Shown piece by piece: positions 25,568-35,100 of a stretch of DNA of 64,000 bases. Under the pieces are notes generated by a model. The model ran no database searches. It was not told the DNA's origin and saw nothing but the letters and a program-made list of their open reading frames with translations. The stretch's first letter is position 1, and every line of letters begins with the position of its first letter. Source of the stretch: Drosophila pseudoobscura (taxonomy: Eukaryota > Arthropoda > Insecta > Diptera > Drosophilidae); NCBI RefSeq assembly GCF_009870125.1, contig NC_046679.1:8308001-8372000 (forward strand), read 5' to 3'. The position numbers were made by a program, and so were the translations under genes.

Positions 25568-26623
25568 TGGACAGTCGTCACGTCACGCACAATGGGTTAA
25601 CAGGAGCCATACAAAATGGGGGAAAAACGAGAAAATTATTCATTAACACATGCGTAAAATGCAAAAAGGAACCATGGCCATAAATAAATAATTGATAAAT
25701 TGCAGATGAATTTTCATATTTAATGATGTTTAAGTGAGTGCGGGGGTGGTGGTGGGCTGGAATTCAGAGTGGCTCAGAGTGGATCCGAATGGAAATGTAT
25801 TGATGGTGTGTGTGTGTGTGTGTGCTGTAAAGTGGTGTGAGTGGAAATGCCCATTTTGTTCGCATCTGTGTGTGCAATAATATTATGTTAAAATATACGA
25901 TTACAATTCGGTTGCTCCTTTTGCTGCCTTTTTTACGACTCAAGTTGCGTGTTCCCACATTCGCACACTCACCCATACATACATACATATGTATATCCTG
26001 GACAAAAAAAAAACACATACATACACCCAATGCGATGTCGCACAAGAGTGCGTATGAAAATTGATTGTTGCTTTATTTATGGCCCCGCGCACTCGCAAAG
26101 TAGACATAAAAAATTAAGACAAACATAAAATGCAATCATGCAGCTCGGTCTGTATAAAAATCTAGGAGTTGTAAGCACTCCACTCCACACCCCATTCCTG
26201 TCCCTGTCCTTAGACATTTGCCTGATTTGGTTTTACGTGCGTCGGGAGACTACACCGAAAGCGGCTCAGAGGTGGTGCCTCCACCCGAAACGGGGTCGGG
26301 GGGTCATGTAATAAAACGCATAAAACTTTGCCTCTAACGAGCATCGTTTTTACGATCTGGAAGCGGACTAAAGAGTGAGGAGGAGTCGCTCCCAGTGTCC
26401 TGGAATGCATACGCAATGAATGGTTAATGATTTGTTAGATGTCCTCTTTTTTTTTTGCTTGCTACAAATGATGTGTGCTCTGAAAAGGGTTGAAACCATG
26501 AGGGGTCAGTGGGCCTGGCAATCGATCACCTTTAGGATAATTGATTACTGCCACTAATAATTAAATCATTCGGATAATTGATGGTTATTAATGAGCTCCA
26601 AGCAAATCACAGTACATATTAAT

Positions 26624-26815
26624 TCAAAAAATGAACACAAGTAGAGAGCTCTGTACCCTATATCTATCTCTGTAGATGCTACCATCTGTGACATAGTTCT
26701 TGTCCTTTGGCTTAAGCCTCTTGGCCAGAGAGTATGGAGGATTAATTAAGCAAAGCTGCTTCGGCTTCGGCTTCAGCTTCTTCCGCATCTCCAACTCTAT
26801 TGTTCTTCCATTCAT
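26624..26815 (-). CDS. Possible small basic protein (63 aa), weak candidate
   Basis: From an ATG at 26815 the frame encodes a Lys-rich peptide (KKLKPKPKQ then LAKRLKPKDKNYV), ending at a TGA at 26624. Codon choice (AAG, CTG, GCC, CAG) looks somewhat coding, and just upstream on the same strand is an acceptor-like TTACATATTTTGCAG, which could make this a terminal exon. Against it: the plus strand of the same stretch also has an open, Cys-rich frame, and a (GAAGCC)n-like repeat inflates the openness. No homologue was recognised. Confidence 0.22.
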   Translation of the reverse strand: MNGRTIELEMRKKLKPKPKQLCLINPPYSLAKRLKPKDKNYVTDGSIYRDRYRVQSSLLVFIF

Positions 26816-27316
26816 CTGCAAGTGCTGCAGATTGCCTGATGGAATGCGTTGTGTGCCCCGGACTGGGCCCTGCAAAATATGTAATTAAACTTAATGAGTG
26901 TAAAATGCTTATGTCCTGGCTCAGGATCGTAGTCTGCTCCGACTGCAGCAGCATCGAATCAAATGCTGTCAGGGAAAATCAAGTCATTCATTTGTCAATT
27001 AGATGACAATGGACTCGACTCCGGACTTGACTTGTGCAGCAGCACAAAATCCAAAACCCAAAGGCAGACCCAGACAAATGCTGAACGTAATTGCATTTGA
27101 AATTTTATACAAGTGAAGTCAAGAGTAAGGTTCTTGCACATTTTGTAATTTGGCACCGCTGATGAAATGCATTTCATTAATATTTATTTGCCGCCGGAGC
27201 CGGAGTACCCAGAAACAGATGCTGGGAAATAGGAAATGTCCGGTCTTAGCAGGCCATTTGCACGTTGTCTAATTCTCAGTTTCATATTTTCTAAATTACC
27301 AGACTTACCAAAGACA

Positions 27317-27592
27317 ATGAAATCGAAATCTAAATGTGTTTCTGTGCCGGCCACAGCTCGGCAGTTAGCCCGTCGGCGTCGTGAACGGGAGAACCGCTTG
27401 GCCATGGTAGCAGCTCGTAATGCAGGCTATCGCTATAGGTCTGCAGACGTACAGCCAGTGGTGGCAGGACCCCCCATCTTCGATAACTATAGGGAGTTCG
27501 TCGATGATGCCACGCAGATGCGACGAATGCAACGATACAAACGGATGGCGATTGTTGAGGGGCTTCTGCTCGGCTCTTCATTGCAAAAATAA
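27317..27592 (+). CDS. Basic orphan protein (91 aa), unknown function
   Basis: The frame from ATG 27317 to TAA 27592 encodes a 91-residue protein: a Lys/Ser start, an Arg-rich run at residues 19-27 (RRRRERENR), a central Pro/Val segment, then an amphipathic Arg/Met-rich stretch (DATQMRRMQRYKRMAIVEGL) and a short end. Codon use is like fly genes. An in-frame ATG at 27236 would add 27 residues; it was not chosen because those residues look like translated non-coding AT-rich DNA, and a possible splice acceptor (AAATTACCAG, ending at 27301) suggests a 5' UTR intron. ATG 27317 has a good context (ACA just before it). The stop codon lies inside an AATAAA. The basic N-terminus could be a nuclear signal or nucleic-acid-binding tail. 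No family recognised. Confidence 0.6.
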   Translation: MKSKSKCVSVPATARQLARRRRERENRLAMVAARNAGYRYRSADVQPVVAGPPIFDNYREFVDDATQMRRMQRYKRMAIVEGLLLGSSLQK

Positions 27593-27593
27593 A
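27588..27593 (+). terminator. Poly(A) signal overlapping the stop codon of the basic orphan
   Basis: AATAAA occupies 27588-27593, and its TAA at 27590-27592 is the stop codon. If used, the 3' UTR would be only 15-30 bases. Confidence 0.45.
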
Positions 27594-27599
27594 TTGAAA

Positions 27600-28264
27600 T
27601 ATGTTGGGCACTAATCTCTAATCTGTTCTTTGGGTCAAGGAAACGAGTTTTCCGGTTGGGCTTTGGCTATTTTGCATACTTCTAATTATATCGAAAAAGG
27701 TGGGAGTTCTTTCTCTGGCCTGGGGCAGCTAACAATTTTCATCAGTATAAACCATTAAAAGGGTTGCCAGAGCAGTAAATATATGTTGGCCTAATTTTCC
27801 AGCACTGGAACCAGCGTCTTAGCTTTGCTCTTTCAACTCACAGCTTTTCGCTGGTCAATTAAACCTACACTTACAATGTCTCAGGGAACTACTAAAAGAC
27901 CTTACTTTTTATGAGAACAAAATCTTATTTCTATCTAAAAAAATATTGGTCATTGATGTCAGTATTGTAAAACGTTTTGTTTTCGGAGCAACAAAGCAAG
28001 CGAATCAGAGCTGTCAACGAAAAATTTATACATTCGATCTGTAAACTAAACAAATTTCAGAACGATTCGGTCTTTCAGTCAGTACTATCGTATAGTAATT
28101 TCAATTTTTTTGTGACATCTAACAAAATTTGACTTTCCCAAACTCGGTAAAGACTTAGTAAGGAACGTCATCAAAAAAATTAAGTAAGTCAGGGGAAGGG
28201 AAGGAAACAATTCTACCCGTAACACAGATTATTTTGTGGCCTCATCCTTTTAGAAAGATAAAGA
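27600..28264 (+). other. Spacer upstream of the heme-lyase-like gene
   Basis: About 665 bases with no coding frame. It must hold the promoter and leader of the downstream gene; a TTTCAGTCAGT word near 28074-28084 could be an initiator, but nothing decisive is visible. Confidence 0.4.
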
Positions 28265-28857
28265 ATGGGTAACCACATCAGCTCCAACGCTGGTCCGGCT
28301 GGTGGTTCACCGCCGCCCGAGCCCCTTATGCAGCAGCAGCAACATGGAGACGGTAAAAAATCTTCCTCTTCGCCCAAAGAACCGGGCAAGGCTTGGAACT
28401 GGAAGAATGCCAACGTGAAGAAAACGGATATTGGGGATGCTGTACGCATCCGCAAAGAAAATACCGAGGAGGCATGGCAAAAGGTGCTCAAATGGGAGGC
28501 AATGCGTGGCAACAAGTCTGGCGATCTGCGCCTAAAAAGCTTTGTCGGCAAGGAAAACGACTTGAGTCCCCGTGCCCGCATCCGCAGCTGGTTTGGGTAA
28601 CAATTATTTAAAATTCTCCATATCCAAACTTTGCTCTAATCTCAAGCATTTCCAGGCACGAGCTCCCGTTTGATCGCCATGACTGGATTGTCGATCGTTG
28701 TGGCAAAAAAGAGGTGCGGTATGTGATCGACTACTATGACGGTAAGGTGGATGTCCGTCCTGCCATGGATTCTGCCGCGAATGCTTGGGTTCGTATGCGC
28801 GCCACCTGCATGCGCTGGAAGTCCGATTTAATCGAGATATTCAACGCCAGCAATTAA
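28265..28857 (+). CDS. Holocytochrome c synthase-like protein, shortened and lacking the heme-ligand His
   Basis: Exons 28265-28596 and 28656-28857 (59-base intron, phase 2) encode 177 residues. Holocytochrome c synthase (cytochrome c heme lyase) attaches heme to cytochrome c in the mitochondrial intermembrane space and is usually about 270-300 residues. The match is clear at residues 42-80 (KAWNWKN, then [10 protein letters not shown]), 101-125 ([20 protein letters not shown], then WIVDRCG) and 131-150 ([18 protein letters not shown]). Missing are the N-terminal Cys-Pro heme motifs and the NLMPPPNQ/VYPSEQMF region, an internal loss of roughly 90 residues, plus about ten residues after YYDG. 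The residue matching human His154, the axial heme ligand, is Arg63. Residues matching human Glu159, His211 and Arg217 are kept (Glu68, His119, Arg125). The protein begins MGNHIS, a possible myristoylation site. The intact frame suggests a functional paralog with a new role rather than an active lyase. Confidence 0.88.
28597..28655 (+). other. 59-base intron in the heme-lyase-like gene
   Basis: Donor GG|GTAACA and acceptor TTTCCAG|GCACG; joining restores the family sequence RSWFGHELPFD without a gap. An intron at this point argues against a simple retrocopy unless it was gained later. Confidence 0.85.
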
Positions 28858-29748
28858 AAAATATAAATACATATTTAAATCGTTTCCACCATCTTAATTG
28901 CCTGTTCAAAAGAAATTCATTAAATGTGAGCCCCGAAAAAAGCGAATCCATCATGTTCTGCCATTTCTTTGGTAAGATTTCGGGGATAATAGTTACGAAA
29001 ATGTTTTATTCTTTCTCTCTCTCTCTCTCTGTTATATCTACAGACGCTTAAGCTGGGTATCCTTAAATGAACTCTCGAGCACAGACTCTCTTTGACTCCC
29101 CACCAAATCCCCCATTGGATAGTACCGAAACTAAAGCAAATTAAAGCTAATGGCTGGCCTGCCGTCCGTCAGACATTTGTTAATTACGGACAAACCCCCT
29201 TCATGTTTGCACACGAACAGCGAGGGAGGACATCAATTGGGGACCCCAATCGGAGCCCCAACAGATGTCGCAGCACTCACATTTGAAACTTTCGCATATT
29301 TGTCGCTGCTTATTGTTATTCCGCTTTATGTACTCCCCCACCTGCAGTCCTGCCGTCCTGCCGTCCATCATGCGGCGGCCATTGTTTATTATCGCCGTTC
29401 GGTATGTGATTTGAAAATTTGCACAAATTTTCCACAAATATTATGTGAGGTTTTTCATTCAATTTTTGCATTATTCTATTAAATGTGCACGCCGCAGTTT
29501 GTTTAACACTTGCGCGTATGTAGAGTGCGGGATTTTTGGGTAATATTTTGCGTGCATTAACCTTTGCGGTCGATGGCATTGTCAAAATATTTTCAGAGTG
29601 GTTTTTATGCAATTCGATTGAGTTTTATTTGGTGTTGGTTGAGGGATTTATTCATCCAAAAAGAGGTCCAAACTAGTACTCAATCATTTTTCTGTTATAT
29701 TTTTAGCAATACATATATATTCATTTTCGAAAATAATAGACGTAAATT
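28858..29748 (+). other. Spacer between the heme-lyase-like and ALDH-like genes
   Basis: About 890 bases, no coding frame. A candidate ATTAAA poly(A) signal for the upstream gene lies at 28919-28924, a CT microsatellite at 29013-29030, and a possible 5' UTR acceptor (GTTATATTTTTAG) ends at about 29706, 43 bases before the next start codon. Confidence 0.45.
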
Positions 29749-30702
29749 ATGGATGGAAGTAGACTGCGAATGTTCCAACCAATCATCACTTACGATATGG
29801 TGGTGCGCAACTTACCCTACGAGAAGGAGGATAAGGTTCGATTGCCTGATGTCTGGGACGATGGCAGGGGCATACCAGGAGAGTCTTCAAAGGATACAAA
29901 GACCGAAGCCATAGAACCAACGGCTGAGGGAGAACAGGAGGAGAACCTCGAAGCTCAGTTGGAAGTGAAGACTGAAGTGGATGATGTGGAGGAGACTTCT
30001 GCTAAAACCGAAGCCGAAGAAGAGCCTTTGGCAGCTGATGTGAAATATGCCTGGAATTCCCCCTGCATGATGATTATTTTCGAAGACGGCGATATCAATA
30101 GTGCAATCCATCATTTGGTTGGTTCGATGCAGAATCCCTTTGCCCTGGATGCCGTGGCCACGGTGCTGGTGCAGGAGAGCATAGCGGAGGATCTCGCCAG
30201 CCGAATAGTCGACCTTCTGCATCCATTGGATCCCCGGGTCGCCAATCACCCGAACTATCTTCGCACTCTCAGCCATTTGGCCCAGCTGAAGGCAAAGATC
30301 GTGGCTGGGAATCCGGACAATGTGCCGGCCAATGCCACGCCCATGATCGTACGCGATGTACCCCACCACTATCTGGGCGATGGTCCCACGGGCGTCGTAA
30401 CCATGCACATCTTCCGCACTCCCCTCGAGGCCACCCTGGTATATCAAAAGGAAGCCCTGCCCATTGCCTCGGTCAGCATTTGGAACGAGAAGATCGCCAG
30501 CATGTACGACATGGTGGCCGTACTCAACGCCGACACATTCAAAATCAACTGTTTCGACGTGGACTTGGAGCCCATCAAACGGACCTTCGAGTGCCGTCGC
30601 TATAGTGCCCATATGAGTCGTGGTTATCACTACGAGACCTTGCTGTTGAATGAGCAGCGAAAGGTCGTGATCTTTCCCGTGGGAGCTATCTATGCAAATT
30701 GA
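29749..30702 (+). CDS. Aldehyde dehydrogenase-like protein without catalytic cysteine (317 aa)
   Basis: A single open frame from ATG 29749 to TGA 30702. Residues 1-40 are unique, ~45-95 are Glu/Thr-rich and disordered, and from ~100 the sequence follows the C-terminal half of an aldehyde dehydrogenase, most like the ALDH16 type: NSPCMMIIFEDGDINSAI (103-120; family pattern KSPxIVFxDADLDxAV), VLVQESIAEDLASRIV (139-154), FRTPLEA (222-228), SVSIWNEKI (241-249) and INCFDVD (266-272). The cysteine motif that normally follows the first of these (N-x-GQ-x-C) is replaced by MQNPFALDA (127-135), and the EEIFGPV loop is replaced by GDGPTGV. The Rossmann NAD-binding half is absent. It therefore should not oxidise aldehydes; a scaffold or regulatory role is possible. 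Family assignment is from motif memory. Codon bias and the AATAAA just downstream support a real gene. Confidence 0.75.
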   Translation: MDGSRLRMFQPIITYDMVVRNLPYEKEDKVRLPDVWDDGRGIPGESSKDTKTEAIEPTAEGEQEENLEAQLEVKTEVDDVEETSAKTEAEEEPLAADVKYAWNSPCMMIIFEDGDINSAIHHLVGSMQNPFALDAVATVLVQESIAEDLASRIVDLLHPLDPRVANHPNYLRTLSHLAQLKAKIVAGNPDNVPANATPMIVRDVPHHYLGDGPTGVVTMHIFRTPLEATLVYQKEALPIASVSIWNEKIASMYDMVAVLNADTFKINCFDVDLEPIKRTFECRRYSAHMSRGYHYETLLLNEQRKVVIFPVGAIYAN

Positions 30703-30716
30703 AAGTGGAATTTATT

Positions 30717-30722
30717 AATAAA
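30717..30722 (+). terminator. Poly(A) signal of the ALDH-like gene
   Basis: AATAAA 15 bases after the stop codon, giving a very short 3' UTR. Confidence 0.7.
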
Positions 30723-32099
30723 AGAAGGGACTGCAAGGAGCATCTGATGTTCAGAATCTAATCAGCATCTGTCTATTGGCTCTGCAAATTCTCCACAGTG
30801 TTACGCAGTATTGGATTTCCTTCCCTTCGACCCTCGACTCCATTCATTTGCACTGTTGTAAATTCAGTGTAACTTTGACTATTAGGCAACTTTGCTCTCT
30901 GCACCTTTGTTGCTACTGCGAGTGCTGCTATACCCTCTATGCAATCTAATGTATGCAATCTCATTCAAAGGGCGGGGCGTGGCCTTTCAACAACTACTTA
31001 TTTACACACACACAAAGCAGGAAAAACCATTTGGAAAAATTCAACCCGCACTTTTCGTACGCTAATCTAAATTAATGCCTCTTACTGCGGATCACAATCG
31101 GCACTGGCAACGATGCTTTATCATTCAATTAAAAAAAAGAAAAAAACAAACAGGAAAACTGGGAAACGCGTGCATAGAAAATGCGCGAAACAAACCAGCG
31201 GATTTTCGCGGAATCCCTCTCCTCTCTGTGGGGCCATTGGGTGGGTGAATGGACGAGTGGAACGCATTGGTAAAACAATTTGCACCATCCCCGGGCCCGC
31301 CACCGACGAAATAATGAAGTGTTTAGTTGATTATCTGAACGCACGGGCCCGTTTCCGGATCCGGGGGGTAACCAAGTCGGAATGCAAACAGTATACAGGA
31401 ATTGCTTGGCTTTTTCGGTAGGACGCTGGCAGGCAGTAGTTGGGTCTATAATGCGCAAATAAACAGCTAACAAGTTGGCAACTGAAAAACAAAAAAAAAC
31501 AAAAACCAAACAGAACTCTAAAATGGCCGGAGGTCCGATTTGGATTCGAGGGAATGCCACATATGTGCCTGAGCACCTGTCGGTACGGCCCGGCACGGCA
31601 CGGGATTGAAAGTTTTGAACAAAAGCACAGCTCGATGAAGGCTCCGGGGCGTGGCACGCATTGTCTGGAGGTGAGCCTTTTTGCGGTGCACGCTTTTAGG
31701 CGCCGGAAACACACCAAGCCACGCATTTGCTGCATTGATAACCCGAAAATGTTACGCTGAGTTGAGTTGTCGAGAGGAGGGGAGAGTTTTGGTGGTGTGT
31801 GGTCTTATTCCGTGTACAGAGACCATATTTCACGGGTAAATCAAACAGACAACAGATGGACGGATAGATAGTTGGGTAGGCCGTACCGAAAGGCGTAGGC
31901 ATAGGCGGAGAGCCGTAGAGGCGTATGCGTAATGCCTTGCCTTGCCTTCGACCGGTCACGATATTTACTGGATGTCTTAATTAAATTTGATTAGCTGTGT
32001 GCGCAAATTAGTTAGTTTTGCATGGGAATTGATGAGCGTGTTGAGTTTGCCGACTAATTGGCTAATTGATTGATTGTTGGAGTTGTTGCCCTGCCTTCC

Positions 32100-32131
32100 A
32101 GCCTGCCTGCCTGCCCGCCTGCCTCCCTGCC
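32100..32131. repeat. (GCCT)n microsatellite
   Basis: Six to seven GCCT/CCTG units with two substitutions. Confidence 0.8.
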
Positions 32132-35100
32132 CCACGGTGGAATGTTTGTCTAATTGCTGAGCCTCAAATGCATTGAGGTAGAGGCACAGAAACAGAAACA
32201 GGAAAGCTTGTCTCAGTTGGTATTCTTTGTGTGCATTTCCTAATGAAATTCGAATGATTACGAACCAGGCCAAGAGCTGCATCAAAAATGCATAAGCTTC
32301 GGGTATATACATCTTTGTATACCTTTCAGAGAATATTCCCTGATTTTAATCAAATGTTTGCCATGAATAAACAAAGATATTTATATATTTAATTAATTAA
32401 CAATTATCTGCTAAATATGGATTAAAATATTAGCAATTAAGCGGAATACAGGCGAGTGTAAAACTAAAATAGTGGATGATAGAATATACAATTTCATGGG
32501 AAATTTCAGGGGATAAGAAATGGTGGAGGGCAGTACTCTTAAAGGAATATTTTGACCTTCAGTTTAACCTACAGATAGTTAAGGATAGGAGGATGGGTCT
32601 ATTCTTAATCAGCATAAATCCAGTAGATCGTCAGTAGATCGTATCCTTTGGAACAACAGTTCAGCTAGGGTATCCCAAAGTTCGTGGCTTCGAAGCTTTT
32701 GCCATTCATTCTTGTTTTTCAATTTCTGAACGCAGTACCCCTTGCCCCACCCCTCCTTAATACATATCGAAATAACCTTGGTCCGAAATTCGCCCAAAAG
32801 AATAACTGTGCATTGTTTGCCAAGAGGAACTTTCTGCCTTGGCCCCTTGGAATGGTTGCGTTGCTTGTTGTTGGTTGTGGGTTGACAGAGTTCCCCCAGG
32901 GAGATTGGAGGGATTGGTGGGAAAAGTGCTAAAGTTTCCACTGCGCGCATGAAATTTCCACTTTAGTTGTGTTTTCTAGTAAATTTTTGTACTTCGCCTT
33001 TGTTCTTTTTCCCTGCTGTTGTGTATATGTATGTACCCCCATCCTCTATTACTCGTACTTGAGATCTCCTCAACCCTCAGTGGCGCGTGCTTATTTCAAG
33101 TAGTTGAAATTATTTTATAGTATAAAACTTTAGTTTTTTAACTTTGGCCGGTTGCAAGGAAAGCACTGGCTCTGGCTCTGGCTCTGGCTGCTGCTTCTCT
33201 GTCGAGTTCTGCCCTGCTTTTGGACTCTGTTCTGTCCAGGCTCTGCCTTGGTCTGCCCCCCGTGTGCCAGCCTGCCACCGTGTTGCTTTCTGTTTTGCTG
33301 TGAGTGTTGTGTGTGTGTTATGTTCTTTCGCCCTTCGTCCATTTGCCGTCCGCACGCGCTTTTTGTTTTAGCATATTTATATTTTAATAAGCATTCTGGC
33401 AGCTGCGCTCCAGAGCCTTGCCCTTTCCGCACTCCGTCGATGCCTTTGCTCTGCGTAATTTTACTGCAATTTCTGACAGTTTTAGAAATCTTGGGCAAGC
33501 AGTACTTATAGTAGACCCAAATGCGCGCTCCTCCTGTCAGCGGCAAATGGCAACGGGTTGGCTGGCTGGCAGGCAGGCCGGCAGGCAGGCAGACGGGGCA
33601 ACGTGGCGTATGATTGTTATTAATTCCATATTATGTGTAAGAGCAGCATCCTCCGTTTTGCCTGTTTTTGCCCTGGTGCAGTGCAATAAGCAATAAGCGT
33701 CAGATGAAATGATATTTAATGTCAGCTCCGGCAAAACGACGACCACTGAAGAGAGCCGGCATCGAGAGGTTCTACCGCCTCTGTGGCAGGCGAGGAGTGG
33801 GGGAGCACTTTGAGGTGCAGTTCGAGTGGTTCATTGAAGCACAAAAGTGTCTGAGATTGTAAGAAAGTGTTGAGGTTGAGTACCCACCCAGGCCATTTGC
33901 CTAAAGTGCGGTTAATCTGAGGGATGTTGAGGAGTGGCGCAACGCGACGGGTTGGATAGAGACGCCCGCGGGCTGATTTAATTAAAATTCAATTAAAAGT
34001 CCTTGTTTAGTTAACGTTTAATAGGGAAAATCCATCAGCAGGAGCATGCTATGCTTCAATGACCTATTGTTGTCATTCTCTCGCCACAATTGTTAAACAT
34101 TTTCACTTCAATACAATGTGGCGACTATCCTGTCTGCTCTACACACGTGGATGTGTTTATGACAGTATGTGTCTGCTGTGTGGGTGCCTGCTGTGTGTGT
34201 GTGGGTTGGCCATTGTATTTGTAACAAAATATAATCATAAACGTAATTTAATCGCGCCAAACTGCGTCTGTCACGTACTTGCCAGGCAACACAGGGCACC
34301 GCACACACAATACACACATTATTAGAGTCGCACAGATACACATTATTGATGCTCAGACCCACACGCCCTTGCACCCGCACAGATACAATGTCGGCGGCTA
34401 CGCTGCTGACAACAGAAACAGTTATAATAATTCAATTCCGGGCCATAATAACGTCGATTCAATGTTGTTAAACACGTTGCGAATCGTTTGCGACTTACCC
34501 AAAATCGAATGATCACCTGCAAAGGAATTGATTTTGTTAGCCAAAGCACGTCATACCATATGAAACTATTGTACGATTATTTTCCATTGAATTAATTACA
34601 AATGTTCTACGTAGCAATGTTTGGAATTAAGACTCGAATTAGTTTGCATTAAGACTGGGATAATGAGGGACTTAAAATTAGTTTACATGTTAAGAATGGG
34701 ATAATGTTCAGATGAAATTGAATAATCAGATAATGAGAGGCAACTTTAGTAATAGTCTGAAAGCATTCAGGGGACTCTTTCAAGATGATTTCCGTACCCC
34801 ACACCACACCACATCAATGGCTGCATCCTGTCTGACTTTGCCTCTGCATCATTCATTTACTCTGTGTGGTTGGTTCTTTCGCAGCATCAGCGCCTCTTTG
34901 GCAGAGATTTCTGTCATATGCCAAATCATAGGAAGACTTGCGTCTCCGCCGGAGCGGAGTCCGGAGCGAATCAGTCACGTATGTGCGAAAAATCAAAACG
35001 ATTTGTGACGGGCTGTCTGTCTGTCTATCTCTTTTACCTCGCTTACCCCTGCCATGTGTCCTTCCCTCTTGTGTCTAAGTCTTTTGTTTGCCATTTGCCG

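Larger units (their letters stand above)
24816..27235. other. Intergenic region between the secreted peptide gene and the basic orphan
   Basis: No secure gene. It contains a 155-codon minus-strand frame (24930-25397) without domain or codon support, a CA microsatellite (25533-25567), a GT run near 25807-25822 and a short stretch (26624-26888) with open frames on both strands that is listed separately. Confidence 0.45.

Noticed and set aside
27184..27405. Minus-strand frame with a good ATG context and GTAAGT donor opposite the basic orphan
   Set aside because: Joining it to the acceptor near 26865 gives a product without support, and the plus-strand frame has better codon usage over its whole length.
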